From positions 2,863,501-2,927,500 of the forward strand of contig NZ_CP150917.1 of NCBI RefSeq assembly GCF_039908645.1: DNA of 64,000 nucleotides. Reading direction: 5' to 3'. This DNA comes from Pseudomonas helvetica (GTDB lineage Bacteria; Pseudomonadota; Gammaproteobacteria; Pseudomonadales; Pseudomonadaceae). Made by a program: the position numbers and the translations under genes. The notes under the pieces are model-generated. The model had not been told where the DNA came from, did not search any database, and saw only the letters and a program-made list of their open reading frames with translations. Below are positions 26,718 to 35,882 of the stretch, in pieces; positions within the stretch are counted from its first letter, which is position 1, and each line of letters opens with the position of its first letter.

Positions 26718-28123
26718 AAAGATCGCACAATCCTGCCTAAGGTCTCCATGGCCTTTTCGGTATCCTCGGTCCACGGGCTGCCGTAGTTCAAGCGAATACA
26801 ATTCCTGAAGCGCTGGGTCGGTGAAAAGATCGGTCCCGGTGCAATGCTGATGCCTTGGGCCAATGCCATCTGGAACAACTTCAACGAATCCATCTGCGAG
26901 GGCAATTCCAGCCACAGGAAGTAACCTCCGGCCGGCTGGCTGACGCGGGTCTGGGCCGGGAAGTAGCGGGCGATGGCCGCGAGCATGGCGCTTTGCTGTT
27001 CTTCGAGGGCGTAGCGCAGTTTGCGCAGGTGGCGGTCGTAACCGCCGTGTTGCAGGTAATCGGCGATTGCCGCCTGGGCCGGCATCGAGGCGCAGAGCGA
27101 AGTCATCAGTTTCAGCCGTTCAATTTTCTGCGCATAACGCCCGGCGGCGACCCAACCGATGCGGTAACCGGGCGCGAGGCTCTTGGCGAAGGACCCGCAG
27201 TGCATCACCAGCCCTTCGGTGTCGAAGGCTTTGGCCGGTTTCGGTGCTTGCTGGCCGTAATAGAGCTCGGCGTAGACATCGTCCTCGATCAGCGGCACCT
27301 GATGGCTGCGCAACAACTCGACCAGTTCCTGTTTCTTGGCCTCGGGCATGGTTGCGCCCATGGGGTTCTGGAAACTGGTCATGCACCAGCAGGCTTTGAT
27401 CGGATGGCGCTCGAGGGTTTGCGCCAACACGCCGAGGTCGATGCCGTCGCGCGGGTGCACGGGAATTTCCACGGCTTTGAGTTTGAGTCGCTCAAGCACT
27501 TGCAGGCTGGCATAGAACGCCGGGGCTTCGATGGCCACCAGGTCGCCGGGTTCGGTGACCGCTTGCAGGCACAGGTTCAGCGCTTCGAGCGCGCCGTTGG
27601 TGATCAGCAGTTCTTCCATGGGCAGCATCAGGCCGCCGACCATGTAGCGCAGGGCGATTTGCCGACGCAATTGCGGATTGCCCGGCGACATGTCGGTCAC
27701 CACCATGCGTGGGTCCATTTCCCGGGCGGCACTGGCCAGCGAGCGTGACAGGCGTTGCAGTGGAAACAGCGTCGGGCTCGGGAAGGCCGAGCCGAAGGGT
27801 ACGGTGTTCGGGTCCTTGATCGAGTCGAGTACCGAGAACACCAGTTCGCTGACGTCGACTTCGGTGGATTCGCTGACCTGGCTGCTGATCACCGGCTCCG
27901 AGAACGGGCTCGGCGCGTGGGTGTTGACGAAGTAGCCGGAGCGCGGCCGGGCGCGGATCAGCCCGCGACGCTCCAGCAGGTAATAAGCCTGAAACACTGT
28001 GGACGGGCTGACCCCGTAAGTCTGGCTGGCGTAACGCACCGAGGGTACACGCTGGCCTGGGCCGAGCACCCCGGAGCGGATCAGTTCAGCAATGTCGTCA
28101 GCGAATTTTTCGTAGCGTTTCAT
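26714..28123 (-). CDS. mpaR: MocR-type regulator resembling MpaR (PA4132)
   Basis: A 469-residue GntR-aminotransferase fusion. The winged helix is at the N terminus (YEKFADDIAELIRSGVLGPG, VPSVRYASQTYGVSPSTVFQAYYLLERRGLI), and the PLP lysine is in HCGSFAKSLAPGYRIGW. In P. aeruginosa the gene between a ccoG-like gene and ccoN4 is PA4132, MpaR, which activates ccoN4 during cyanide production. Here the gene lies beside a ccoG-like gene in the same orientation, but ccoN is 18 kb away. The gene name is therefore by resemblance and partial synteny, not proof. The PLP site and HTH look functional. Confidence 0.72.
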   Translation of the reverse strand: MKRYEKFADDIAELIRSGVLGPGQRVPSVRYASQTYGVSPSTVFQAYYLLERRGLIRARPRSGYFVNTHAPSPFSEPVISSQVSESTEVDVSELVFSVLDSIKDPNTVPFGSAFPSPTLFPLQRLSRSLASAAREMDPRMVVTDMSPGNPQLRRQIALRYMVGGLMLPMEELLITNGALEALNLCLQAVTEPGDLVAIEAPAFYASLQVLERLKLKAVEIPVHPRDGIDLGVLAQTLERHPIKACWCMTSFQNPMGATMPEAKKQELVELLRSHQVPLIEDDVYAELYYGQQAPKPAKAFDTEGLVMHCGSFAKSLAPGYRIGWVAAGRYAQKIERLKLMTSLCASMPAQAAIADYLQHGGYDRHLRKLRYALEEQQSAMLAAIARYFPAQTRVSQPAGGYFLWLELPSQMDSLKLFQMALAQGISIAPGPIFSPTQRFRNCIRLNYGSPWTEDTEKAMETLGRIVRSF

Positions 28124-28164
28124 CTAGGACCCGGATTTGACGGAAAACAGGCGGCGCAGATCCT

Positions 28165-28293
28165 GTGGTGAGGGGGCTTGCCCCCGTTCGGCTGCGCAGC
28201 AGTCGTAAACCTGTGTGCGTGTTCTACCTGACACGCCGCGGTGCCTGACTTGGGGGCGCTTTGCGCCCCAGCGCGGGCAAGCCCGCTCGCCAC
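28165..28293. repeat. REP/REPIN element, copy 5
   Basis: GTGGTGAGGGGGCTTGCCCC at the left and an inverted GGGCAAGCCCGCTCGCCAC at the right, separating the MpaR-like gene from ccoG. The two arms differ slightly, so this copy has begun to diverge. Confidence 0.88.
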
Positions 28294-28313
28294 AGGGTTG
28301 GCAGTTTAAAGGC

Positions 28314-29726
28314 TCAACGATTCAACGGTGCAACAAAACGGCTCTGTGCCACGCTGTTCACTGAAGGTTCATCGCTGTCAGTGATCTTGAAGCTGATCGT
28401 CTGCGAGCTGCTGCTCGGCTTGTCGGTGGTCATGGCCACTGAAACAGGCACATCGACAATTTCTCCCGGCGCCAGGCTCAACTCGGTCTTGCCCTGTAAC
28501 TGGAAGCCGTCGCCGTCCACCAGAGACAAGCGATAGTCCTGCCGCTGCTGGGTTTTGTTGATGACTTTGAGGCTGTAGATGTTTTCGATCTGGCCCTGGC
28601 TGTTTTCGCGAAACAGGCCACGGTCCTTGCTGACGTCCAGCGATACCATCGACCGCTCCATCAGCGCCAGCGTCAGTGCACCAATCATTACCACCAGCAC
28701 CGCGGTGTAGCCGATCAACCGAGGCCTGAGCAGGTGCGTCTTGCCACCTTGCAACTCATGCTCGGAGGTGTAGCTGATCAGGCCACGGGCATAGCCCATT
28801 TTGTCCATGATCGAATCGCAGGCGTCGATACATGCCGCGCAACCAATGCACTCCATCTGCAAGCCGTCGCGAATGTCGATGCCGGTCGGGCAGACCTGCA
28901 CACACAGGTGACAGTCGATGCAATCGCCCAGACCCGCGTCGGCAGGCTTCACCTCGCGTTTGCGCGGGCCACGGCTTTCGCCACGGGCGGCGTCGTAGGA
29001 GATGGTCAGCGTGTCTTTGTCGAACATCACGCTCTGGAACCGTGCATACGGACACATATGCATGCACACCGCTTCTCGCAGCCAACCGGCGTTGATGTAG
29101 GTCGCGCCGGTGAAGAACAGCACCCAAAACAGACTGACGCCGCCCATTTGCAAGGTCAGCAACTCATTGGCCAGCGGACGGATCGGCGTGAAGTAGCCGA
29201 CAAACGTCAGTCCCGTCAGCACGCTGATGGCCAGCCACATCGTGTGTTTGGCGGAGCGACGCAGCAGTTTGTTCAGGCCCCAGGGGGCGGCTTGCAGTTT
29301 GATCCGCTGATTGCGCTCGCCCTCGGTGACCTTTTCGCACCACATGAACAGCCAGGTGAAGGAACTCTGCGGGCAGGTGTAGCCACACCAGACTCGCCCG
29401 GCGAACACGGTGATTGCGAACAGGCCGAAGGCGCAGATGATCAGCAGCGCCGAGAGCAGGATGAAATCCTGCGGCCAGAAGGTCGCGCCGAAGATGTGGA
29501 ATTTGCTTTCCGACAAGTCCCAGAGCACCGCCTGCCGGCCGCCCCAGTTCAGCCAAACAGTGCCGAAAAACGCCAGGAACAGAAACCCCGCGCCGCTCAG
29601 GCGCAAGGTGCGGAACAAACCGGTGAAGCTGCGGGTGTGAATCTGGTTGTCGCTGGATTTGGCCTTCATCTTTGGACGCGAAGGCTCGAATGTCTCTACT
29701 AATCGGACGGGGATTCTATCGCTCAT
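28314..29726 (-). CDS. ccoG: CcoG-like polyferredoxin, cytochrome c oxidase accessory protein
   Basis: A 470-residue inner-membrane protein with about five helices, two ferredoxin-type [4Fe-4S] motifs (CIDCHLCVQVCP and CIGCAACIDACD) and a C-terminal soluble FixG-type domain. The CGYTCPQSSFTWLFMWCEK segment is also characteristic. CcoG is reported to reduce copper for delivery to the binuclear centre of cbb3 oxidases. No ccoH, ccoI or ccoS follows, so this is a second, orphan copy as in the PA4131 locus. The exact start among three in-frame ATGs (29762, 29750, 29726) is unsure. The shared promoter module lies just upstream. Confidence 0.9.
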   Translation of the reverse strand: MSDRIPVRLVETFEPSRPKMKAKSSDNQIHTRSFTGLFRTLRLSGAGFLFLAFFGTVWLNWGGRQAVLWDLSESKFHIFGATFWPQDFILLSALLIICAFGLFAITVFAGRVWCGYTCPQSSFTWLFMWCEKVTEGERNQRIKLQAAPWGLNKLLRRSAKHTMWLAISVLTGLTFVGYFTPIRPLANELLTLQMGGVSLFWVLFFTGATYINAGWLREAVCMHMCPYARFQSVMFDKDTLTISYDAARGESRGPRKREVKPADAGLGDCIDCHLCVQVCPTGIDIRDGLQMECIGCAACIDACDSIMDKMGYARGLISYTSEHELQGGKTHLLRPRLIGYTAVLVVMIGALTLALMERSMVSLDVSKDRGLFRENSQGQIENIYSLKVINKTQQRQDYRLSLVDGDGFQLQGKTELSLAPGEIVDVPVSVAMTTDKPSSSSQTISFKITDSDEPSVNSVAQSRFVAPLNR

Positions 29727-29786
29727 GGTCTTTCGCTCATCAGCCTCCATCAGGCCGATCAACTATGACCACCGAACTGTTTGCAT

Positions 29787-29824
29787 AACAGACTCAGGTA
29801 TTGGATTAAAAAGCGGATCAGATG
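29787..29824 (-). promoter_or_regulatory. Bipartite promoter module shared with ccoN
   Basis: AACAGACTCAG (29787-29797), 15 bases, then GCGGATCAGATG (29813-29824): the same two blocks at the same spacing as upstream of ccoN. In this copy GCGGATCA also pairs with TGATCCGC at 29831-29838 as an inverted repeat. The Anr-like right half seen at ccoN is lost here, so the conserved part is not simply an Anr box. Confidence 0.65.
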
Positions 29825-29921
29825 AGTTCTTGATCCGCCCCTGCGACAACTTGATGCACCCCGGCAGGCGCGGCGACAGTGCCTGTCACAGGCGTCTGCG
29901 GCGGTCTGTGATCTGCGTCAG

Positions 29922-30155
29922 TCAAATCACCGAATCACTGCTGGTGACCATCAGGTGTCGGCGACCATCGGTGGCACCTGCTACGGTTAATGCGTCGGCT
30001 TCTGCTTCGGTGATGTAGAAACGCTGGCCATCGAGGTCCACCGCCGACATGGCTTTGTCCGCGTCGGTAATGATGGTGACATCGGCAGCGAGGCGAATCT
30101 CTTCGCCGTTCTCGGTAATGAAGAAGCAGACCTGGTTTTCGATTCGCATGGTCAT
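29922..30155 (-). CDS. Small conserved protein of unknown function
   Basis: A 77-residue soluble product with AAGGG eight to ten bases before ATG. The sequence looks like a small all-beta domain: RIENQVCFFITENGEEIRLAADVTIITD, DLDGQRFYITEAEADALTVAG, DGRRHLMVTSSDSVI. No membrane helix, signal peptide or catalytic motif is visible, and I do not recognise the family. It lies upstream of ccoG on the same strand, but ccoG has its own promoter module between them. It is divergent from glgE. Confidence 0.65.
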   Translation of the reverse strand: MTMRIENQVCFFITENGEEIRLAADVTIITDADKAMSAVDLDGQRFYITEAEADALTVAGATDGRRHLMVTSSDSVI

Positions 30156-30338
30156 GGGGGTCACCCTTTTCTGCGGGATCTAAAGGTTAGGGCACAGGTC
30201 TTGCTCATCGTTCTGTGTAACCGATTAGTGGTCATGGAGCGTGGCTAAAGTGAAAGGATCTGAACTTTTAGCAGAGCCCGGCGCTCGGAACCTAAGTAGC
30301 GTCATGCAAGCAGCACACGATCAAGCACAGGAGCGTCC

Positions 30339-32360
30339 ATGGGGCGTAAGGGGCGAGGCTCGATGACGACTGAAAAACCGACGGAGCTGCAGTACAACCC
30401 GCAACTGCCACTGTCGCAGGCTTTGCTGCTGCCGCGGATTATTATCGAAAACACCATGCCGGTGATCGATGGCGGCCAGTTCGCGGCCAAGGCTATCGAA
30501 CGGCAGGCGGTGACGGTGACCAGCAAGGTTTTTGCCGACGGTCACGATACGCTTGCGGTGCGCGTGCGTTGGCGTGCCGAGGCCGACTCGATTTGGCAGA
30601 GCGAAGTCATGACCGATCTCGGTAATAACACCTGGCAGGGGCAGTTCAGCGTCGCAATGCCGGGTAGGTATCGGTTTTGTATCGAGGCCTGGATCGATCA
30701 GTTCGCCAGTTTCTGTCATGAACTGGAAAAGAAGCACACAGCGGGTGTGCCGGTCAGCCTGGAGCTGCAAGAAGGGCGCATCCAGGTGCTGCAGGCGGCG
30801 GAGCGCAGTGACGGTCCGTTGAGCAAGAAGCTTACGGCGCTGCACCATGAGCTGGCCGGGCTGCTTGAAACCGAGCAAGTCGCGCTGTTTCTGCACCCAC
30901 GCAGTGCCCGGTTGATGGCCGAGGCCGATCTGCGTCCCTACCTCAGCCTGAGTCTGGAGTACCCGCTGGACGTCGAGCGCGAACGTGCGCAGTTCGCCAG
31001 TTGGTATGAATTGTTTCCCCGCTCGATCACCGATGATCCGGATCGCCACGGTACGTTCAACGATGTGCACTCACGTCTGGCGATGATCCAGGACATGGGC
31101 TTCGACGTGCTGTACTTCCCGCCGATCCACCCGATTGGTCGCAGCTATCGCAAAGGTCCCAACAACGCCCTGACTGCCGGCCCCGATGACCACGGCAGCC
31201 CGTACGCCATCGGCGGTATCGAGGGGGGGCACGAGGCGATTCACCCGCAGTTGGGCAGTCGCGAGGACTTCCGTCGTCTGGTCAAGGCCGCCGCCGCACA
31301 CGGGCTGGAGATCGCGCTGGATTTCGCGATTCAATGCTCCCAGGACCATCCGTGGCTGAAGCAGCATCCGGGCTGGTTCAACTGGCGGCCGGACGGCACC
31401 ATCAAATACGCCGAAAACCCGCCGAAGAAATACCAGGACATCGTCAACGTCGACTTCTACGCCAGCGAGGCGATTCCCAGCCTGTGGCTGGAGCTGCGGG
31501 ACATCGTGGTCGGCTGGGTCGAGGAGGGCGTGAAGATCTTCCGGGTCGACAATCCGCACACCAAACCCTTGCCGTTCTGGCAGTGGCTGATCGGCGATGT
31601 GCGGGCGTTGTATCCCGAGGTGATCTTCCTGGCCGAGGCCTTTACCACCCCGGCGATGATGGCGCGCCTGGGCAAGGTCGGTTACTCCCAGAGCTACACC
31701 TACTTCACCTGGCGTAACACCAAGCACGAATTGGTGACGTACCTCACCGAGCTGAACCAGTCGCCCTGGCGCGAGTGCTTCCGGCCCAACTTTTTCGTCA
31801 ATACGCCCGACATCAATCCAGGCTTTCTCCATGAGTCGGGCCGCGCCGGCTTTCTGATCCGGGCTGCGCTGGCGACCATGGGCTCGGGCCTGTGGGGCAT
31901 GTATTCGGGGTTTGAACTGTGCGAGTCGGCGCCAGTGCCGGGCAAGGAGGAATACCTCGACTCCGAGAAGTATGAAATCCGTGTCCGGGACTTTACTGCG
32001 CCGGGCAACATCATCGCCGAGATCGCCCAGCTCAACCGTATTCGCCGGCAAAACCCGGCCTTGCACAGCCATTTGGGTCTTCAGGTCTACAACGTGTGGA
32101 ACGACAACATTCTGTACTTCGGTAAACGCACGGCCGATGGCAGCAATTTTATTCTGGTGGCGGTCAGCCTCGACCCGTTCAACGCCCAAGAGGGGCACTT
32201 CGAATTGCCACTGTGGGAGATGGGCTTGCCCGACGACGCGGTGACCCAGGGTGAAGACATGATGAACGGCCACCGCTGGGACTGGCACGGCAAGACTCAA
32301 TGGATGCGCATCGAGCCGTGGAACCAGCCGTTCGGGATTTGGCGGATAACGGCAACTTGA
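30339..32360 (+). CDS. glgE: Alpha-1,4-glucan:maltose-1-phosphate maltosyltransferase GlgE
   Basis: The 673-residue GH13_3 enzyme extends alpha-1,4-glucan with maltose from maltose-1-phosphate. The catalytic nucleophile is D404 in FRVDNPHTKP and the acid/base E433 in FLAEAFT, exactly ten residues offset from S. coelicolor GlgE (D394/E423). The phosphate-site region is in the conserved middle block NWRPDGTIKYAENPPKKYQD. The start has AGGAG seven bases upstream; an in-frame ATG at 30363 is a less supported alternative. It heads the glgE-treS-glgB operon, the whole GlgE pathway for making branched alpha-glucan from trehalose. Confidence 0.95.
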   Translation: MGRKGRGSMTTEKPTELQYNPQLPLSQALLLPRIIIENTMPVIDGGQFAAKAIERQAVTVTSKVFADGHDTLAVRVRWRAEADSIWQSEVMTDLGNNTWQGQFSVAMPGRYRFCIEAWIDQFASFCHELEKKHTAGVPVSLELQEGRIQVLQAAERSDGPLSKKLTALHHELAGLLETEQVALFLHPRSARLMAEADLRPYLSLSLEYPLDVERERAQFASWYELFPRSITDDPDRHGTFNDVHSRLAMIQDMGFDVLYFPPIHPIGRSYRKGPNNALTAGPDDHGSPYAIGGIEGGHEAIHPQLGSREDFRRLVKAAAAHGLEIALDFAIQCSQDHPWLKQHPGWFNWRPDGTIKYAENPPKKYQDIVNVDFYASEAIPSLWLELRDIVVGWVEEGVKIFRVDNPHTKPLPFWQWLIGDVRALYPEVIFLAEAFTTPAMMARLGKVGYSQSYTYFTWRNTKHELVTYLTELNQSPWRECFRPNFFVNTPDINPGFLHESGRAGFLIRAALATMGSGLWGMYSGFELCESAPVPGKEEYLDSEKYEIRVRDFTAPGNIIAEIAQLNRIRRQNPALHSHLGLQVYNVWNDNILYFGKRTADGSNFILVAVSLDPFNAQEGHFELPLWEMGLPDDAVTQGEDMMNGHRWDWHGKTQWMRIEPWNQPFGIWRITAT

Positions 32361-32377
32361 AGTTGATGCAGTTTTTT

Positions 32378-32506
32378 GTGGCGAGGGGGCTTGCCCCCGC
32401 TGGGCTGCGAAGCAGACCTCGGTCCAGAGAGCCCATTTTCAGGTACACCGCGTGCGCAGATTTTACGACTGCTACGCAGCCGAGCGGGGGCAAGCCCCCT
32501 CGCCAC
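32378..32506. repeat. REP/REPIN element, copy 6, inside the glg operon
   Basis: GTGGCGAGGGGGCTTGCCCC to the inverted CAAGCCCCCTCGCCAC. It lies between glgE and treS, which otherwise read as one operon, and its open frame runs without stop into treS. Such hairpins are known to affect mRNA stability and so the ratio of upstream to downstream products. Confidence 0.9.
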
Positions 32507-32540
32507 AGAGAAGCCTCATCGAATCGAGCAGGAGTTTCCA

Positions 32541-35500
32541 ATGGCGAAGAAACCCAGGTCAGCCACCTTCAGCAATGACCCGCTCTGGTACAAGGATGCG
32601 GTGATTTATCAGGTTCACGTAAAGTCCTATTTCGACTCTAACAACGACGGAATCGGCGACTTTCCCGGTTTGATCGCCAAACTGGATTACATCGCCGATC
32701 TGGGCGTCAACACCATCTGGTTGCTGCCGTTTTACCCCTCGCCACGCCGCGACGATGGCTACGACATTGCTGAATACCGTGGCGTACACCGCGACTACGG
32801 AACGCTCACCGACGCCAAGCGCTTTATAGCCGAGGCTCACAATCGTGGCTTGCGGGTGATCACCGAGTTGGTCATCAACCACACCTCCGACCAACATCCC
32901 TGGTTTCAACGGGCGCGCAAGGCCAAGCCAGGCTCAAAGGCGCGGGACTTTTATGTCTGGTCCGATGACGATCAAAAGTACGACGGCACGCGGATCATTT
33001 TTCTCGACACCGAGAAGTCCAATTGGACCTGGGACCCGGTGGCCGGCCAATACTTCTGGCACCGTTTTTATTCGCATCAACCGGACCTGAACTTCGACAA
33101 CCCGCAGGTCATGAAAGCCGTGCTCTCGGTGATGCGCTACTGGCTGGACCTGGGCATCGACGGCCTGCGCCTGGATGCGATTCCCTATTTGATCGAGCGT
33201 GACGGCACCAACAACGAGAACCTGCCCGAGACCCATGCGGTGCTCAAGCAGATTCGCGCCGAGATCGACGCCCATTACCCGGACCGCATGCTGCTGGCCG
33301 AAGCCAACCAGTGGCCGGAAGACACTCAGTTGTATTTCGGTGATGTTCATGGCGATAACGGCGACGAATGCCACATGGCCTTTCACTTCCCGCTGATGCC
33401 GCGGATGTACATGGCGCTGGCCCAGGAAGACCGTTTTCCGATCACCGATATTTTGCGTCAGACGCCGGAGATTCCGGCCAACTGCCAATGGGCGATTTTC
33501 CTGCGCAACCATGATGAGCTGACCCTGGAGATGGTCACCGACAAGGAGCGCGATTACCTGTGGAACTACTACGCGGCTGACCGCCGCGCGCGGATCAACC
33601 TCGGCATTCGTCGACGCCTGGCACCGCTGATGGAGCGTGACCGGCGCCGCGTCGAGCTGCTCAACAGCCTGCTGCTGTCGATGCCCGGGACGCCGACGCT
33701 GTACTACGGCGACGAAATCGGCATGGGCGACAATATCTATCTTGGTGACCGCGATGGCGTGCGCACGCCGATGCAGTGGTCGATCGACCGTAATGGCGGG
33801 TTTTCCCGCGCCGACCCGGCGAGCCTGGTGCTGCCGCCGATCATGGACCCGCTCTACGGTTACTTGTCGGTGAACGTCGAAACCCAGGCGGGCGATCCGC
33901 ATTCATTGCTGAACTGGACCCGGCGCATGCTGGCGATCCGCAAGCAGTCCAAGGCCTTCGGTCGGGGCAGCTTGAAAATGCTCTCGCCGAGCAACCGGCG
34001 GATTCTGGCGTATACCCGTGAATACACCGGTGATGACGGTAAACACGAAATCATCCTTTGCGTGGCCAACGTCTCGCGCAGTGCCCAGGCGGCTGAGCTG
34101 GACCTTTCGGCCTTCGCTGGCATGGTTCCCGTGGAAATGCTCGGCGGCAATGCTTTCCCGCCGATTGGCCAGCTCAACTTTCTGCTGACCCTGGCGCCGT
34201 ACGGCTTTTACTGGTTTGTGCTGGCAGCGGAAAACCAGATGCCGAGCTGGCACGTCGAGCCTGCGCAAAGCCTGCCGGACTTCACCACTCTGGTACTAAA
34301 AAAACGCATGGAAGAGCTGCTCGAGGCGCCATCGCGCACCATTCTGGAGCAAAGTGCGCTGCCGAGCTGGTTGCACAATCGACGTTGGTTCGCCGGCAAG
34401 GACTCCCGTATCGAAACGGTGCACATTGCTTACGGTGTGCGTTTTGGTGATCCGCTGCATCCGGTGCTGTTCAGCGAAATCGAGGTGGCCAGCGACGGTC
34501 AGACCAGCCGTTATCAACTGCCGTTCGGGTTTCTCGCCGAAGACCAGGTGGGCGCCGCATTGCCGCAGCAACTGGCGTTGGCGCGAGTTCGGCGCGGGCG
34601 GCAAGTGGGCTTGGTGACGGACGCGTTCAGTCTCGACAGCTTCGTTCGTGCGGTGATCCAGGCGATGCAGGCGTACACGGTGCTGGACGCCAGTGACGGC
34701 GAAATTCGTTTCGAGCCGAGCGTCGGGCTGGCGGACCTCAATCTGCAGGCTGACTGCGATGTGCGCTACTTGTCGGCCGAGCAATCCAACAGCTCCGCGG
34801 TGATTGGCGGCAGCGTGGTGCTCAAGCTGATCCGCAAGGTCGCCAGCGGCGTGCATCCGGAGCTGGAGATGGGCGCATACCTGACGTCCGCCGGGTTCAA
34901 GCATATTTCACCGCTGCTCGGCTCGGTGATTCGCCGTGATCGGCAAGGTGAAGACACTCTGCTGATGATCGCCCAAGGGTATCTGAGCAATCAGGGCGAT
35001 GCCTGGGAATGGACCCAGAACAACCTTGAGCGGGCGATTCGCGATGAGTTGGCCGAGGCCATCTCCGAGCAGGAACAGCACTACAACGCGCTCGGTGAAT
35101 TGAAAGATTTCGCTGGCATGCTCGGTCAGCGGCTCGGGGAAATGCACCAGATACTGGCCGCGCCCGGTGACAACCCGGCGTTTGGTTCGCGGGTCAGTAC
35201 GCACAAGGATCAGCAGGCATTGGCGAAAGCGATTGCTGCACAGCTGGAGCACGCCTTGCAGTTGCTCAAACAGCATCAGGCCCGGCTGAGCCCGGAGGAC
35301 CAGGTGTTGGTGGTGCGTTTGCAGGAGCAGAAGAGAGCCATCCTCAGGCACATTCAGGAGCTGGCGGCAAAAGCGGTGGGCGGTTTGCAGATGCGTGTCC
35401 ACGGTGATCTGCACCTGGGCCAGGTGCTGGTGATCAAGGGTGATGCCTACCTGATCGATTTCGAGGGGGAACCGGCGCGGCCATTGCATGAGCGAAGAGG

Positions 35501-35882
35501 CAAGCACAGTCCGTACAAGGATGTCAGCGGCGTGCTGCGTTCGTTCGATTACGCAGCGGCGATGGCCCTGGATGGGCAAGGGGTTGAAGTCACCGCGCAG
35601 ACGCTGGCAGCACGTCAACGGGTGACGGAGCGTTATTTGCGTGAGGCCACCGCAACGTTTGTTCAGGCGTATCGGCAGGCAGCAGCTAGTCTTGCTCATG
35701 CTTGGCAGGATCCTGCAGCCGAAGACGCTGCACTGGCGTTGTTCTGCCTGGAGAAGGCGGCCTATGAAGTGGGGTATGAAGCGGAAAATCGTCCTGCCTG
35801 GTTGCCTGTGCCATTGCACGGTTTATACGGGTTGTTGAGTGGACTCAAACCCTTTTCCTATGTGAGTGGAGAGCAGTCATGA
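32541..35882 (+). CDS. treS: Trehalose synthase fused to maltokinase (TreS-Pep2)
   Basis: A 1,113-residue bifunctional enzyme. Residues 1 to about 550 are the GH13 trehalose synthase, with nucleophile D212 ([10 protein letters not shown]), acid/base E254 (LLAEANQWP) and D325 (RNHDELTLE); it interconverts trehalose and maltose. From about 600 to the end is the maltokinase, with the phosphotransferase motif [11 protein letters not shown] (D956) and metal-binding DFEGEPAR (D973); it makes maltose-1-phosphate for GlgE. The ATG follows AGGAG at seven bases; a longer reading would translate the REPIN. Fusion directly channels maltose to the kinase. The stop overlaps glgB by four bases. Confidence 0.95.
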   Translation: MAKKPRSATFSNDPLWYKDAVIYQVHVKSYFDSNNDGIGDFPGLIAKLDYIADLGVNTIWLLPFYPSPRRDDGYDIAEYRGVHRDYGTLTDAKRFIAEAHNRGLRVITELVINHTSDQHPWFQRARKAKPGSKARDFYVWSDDDQKYDGTRIIFLDTEKSNWTWDPVAGQYFWHRFYSHQPDLNFDNPQVMKAVLSVMRYWLDLGIDGLRLDAIPYLIERDGTNNENLPETHAVLKQIRAEIDAHYPDRMLLAEANQWPEDTQLYFGDVHGDNGDECHMAFHFPLMPRMYMALAQEDRFPITDILRQTPEIPANCQWAIFLRNHDELTLEMVTDKERDYLWNYYAADRRARINLGIRRRLAPLMERDRRRVELLNSLLLSMPGTPTLYYGDEIGMGDNIYLGDRDGVRTPMQWSIDRNGGFSRADPASLVLPPIMDPLYGYLSVNVETQAGDPHSLLNWTRRMLAIRKQSKAFGRGSLKMLSPSNRRILAYTREYTGDDGKHEIILCVANVSRSAQAAELDLSAFAGMVPVEMLGGNAFPPIGQLNFLLTLAPYGFYWFVLAAENQMPSWHVEPAQSLPDFTTLVLKKRMEELLEAPSRTILEQSALPSWLHNRRWFAGKDSRIETVHIAYGVRFGDPLHPVLFSEIEVASDGQTSRYQLPFGFLAEDQVGAALPQQLALARVRRGRQVGLVTDAFSLDSFVRAVIQAMQAYTVLDASDGEIRFEPSVGLADLNLQADCDVRYLSAEQSNSSAVIGGSVVLKLIRKVASGVHPELEMGAYLTSAGFKHISPLLGSVIRRDRQGEDTLLMIAQGYLSNQGDAWEWTQNNLERAIRDELAEAISEQEQHYNALGELKDFAGMLGQRLGEMHQILAAPGDNPAFGSRVSTHKDQQALAKAIAAQLEHALQLLKQHQARLSPEDQVLVVRLQEQKRAILRHIQELAAKAVGGLQMRVHGDLHLGQVLVIKGDAYLIDFEGEPARPLHERRGKHSPYKDVSGVLRSFDYAAAMALDGQGVEVTAQTLAARQRVTERYLREATATFVQAYRQAAASLAHAWQDPAAEDAALALFCLEKAAYEVGYEAENRPAWLPVPLHGLYGLLSGLKPFSYVSGEQS

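Noticed and set aside
32376..32540. Extension of treS upstream into the REPIN
   Set aside because: The added residues are the translated repeat; the ATG at 32541 has AGGAG at the right distance and the family's usual N terminus.
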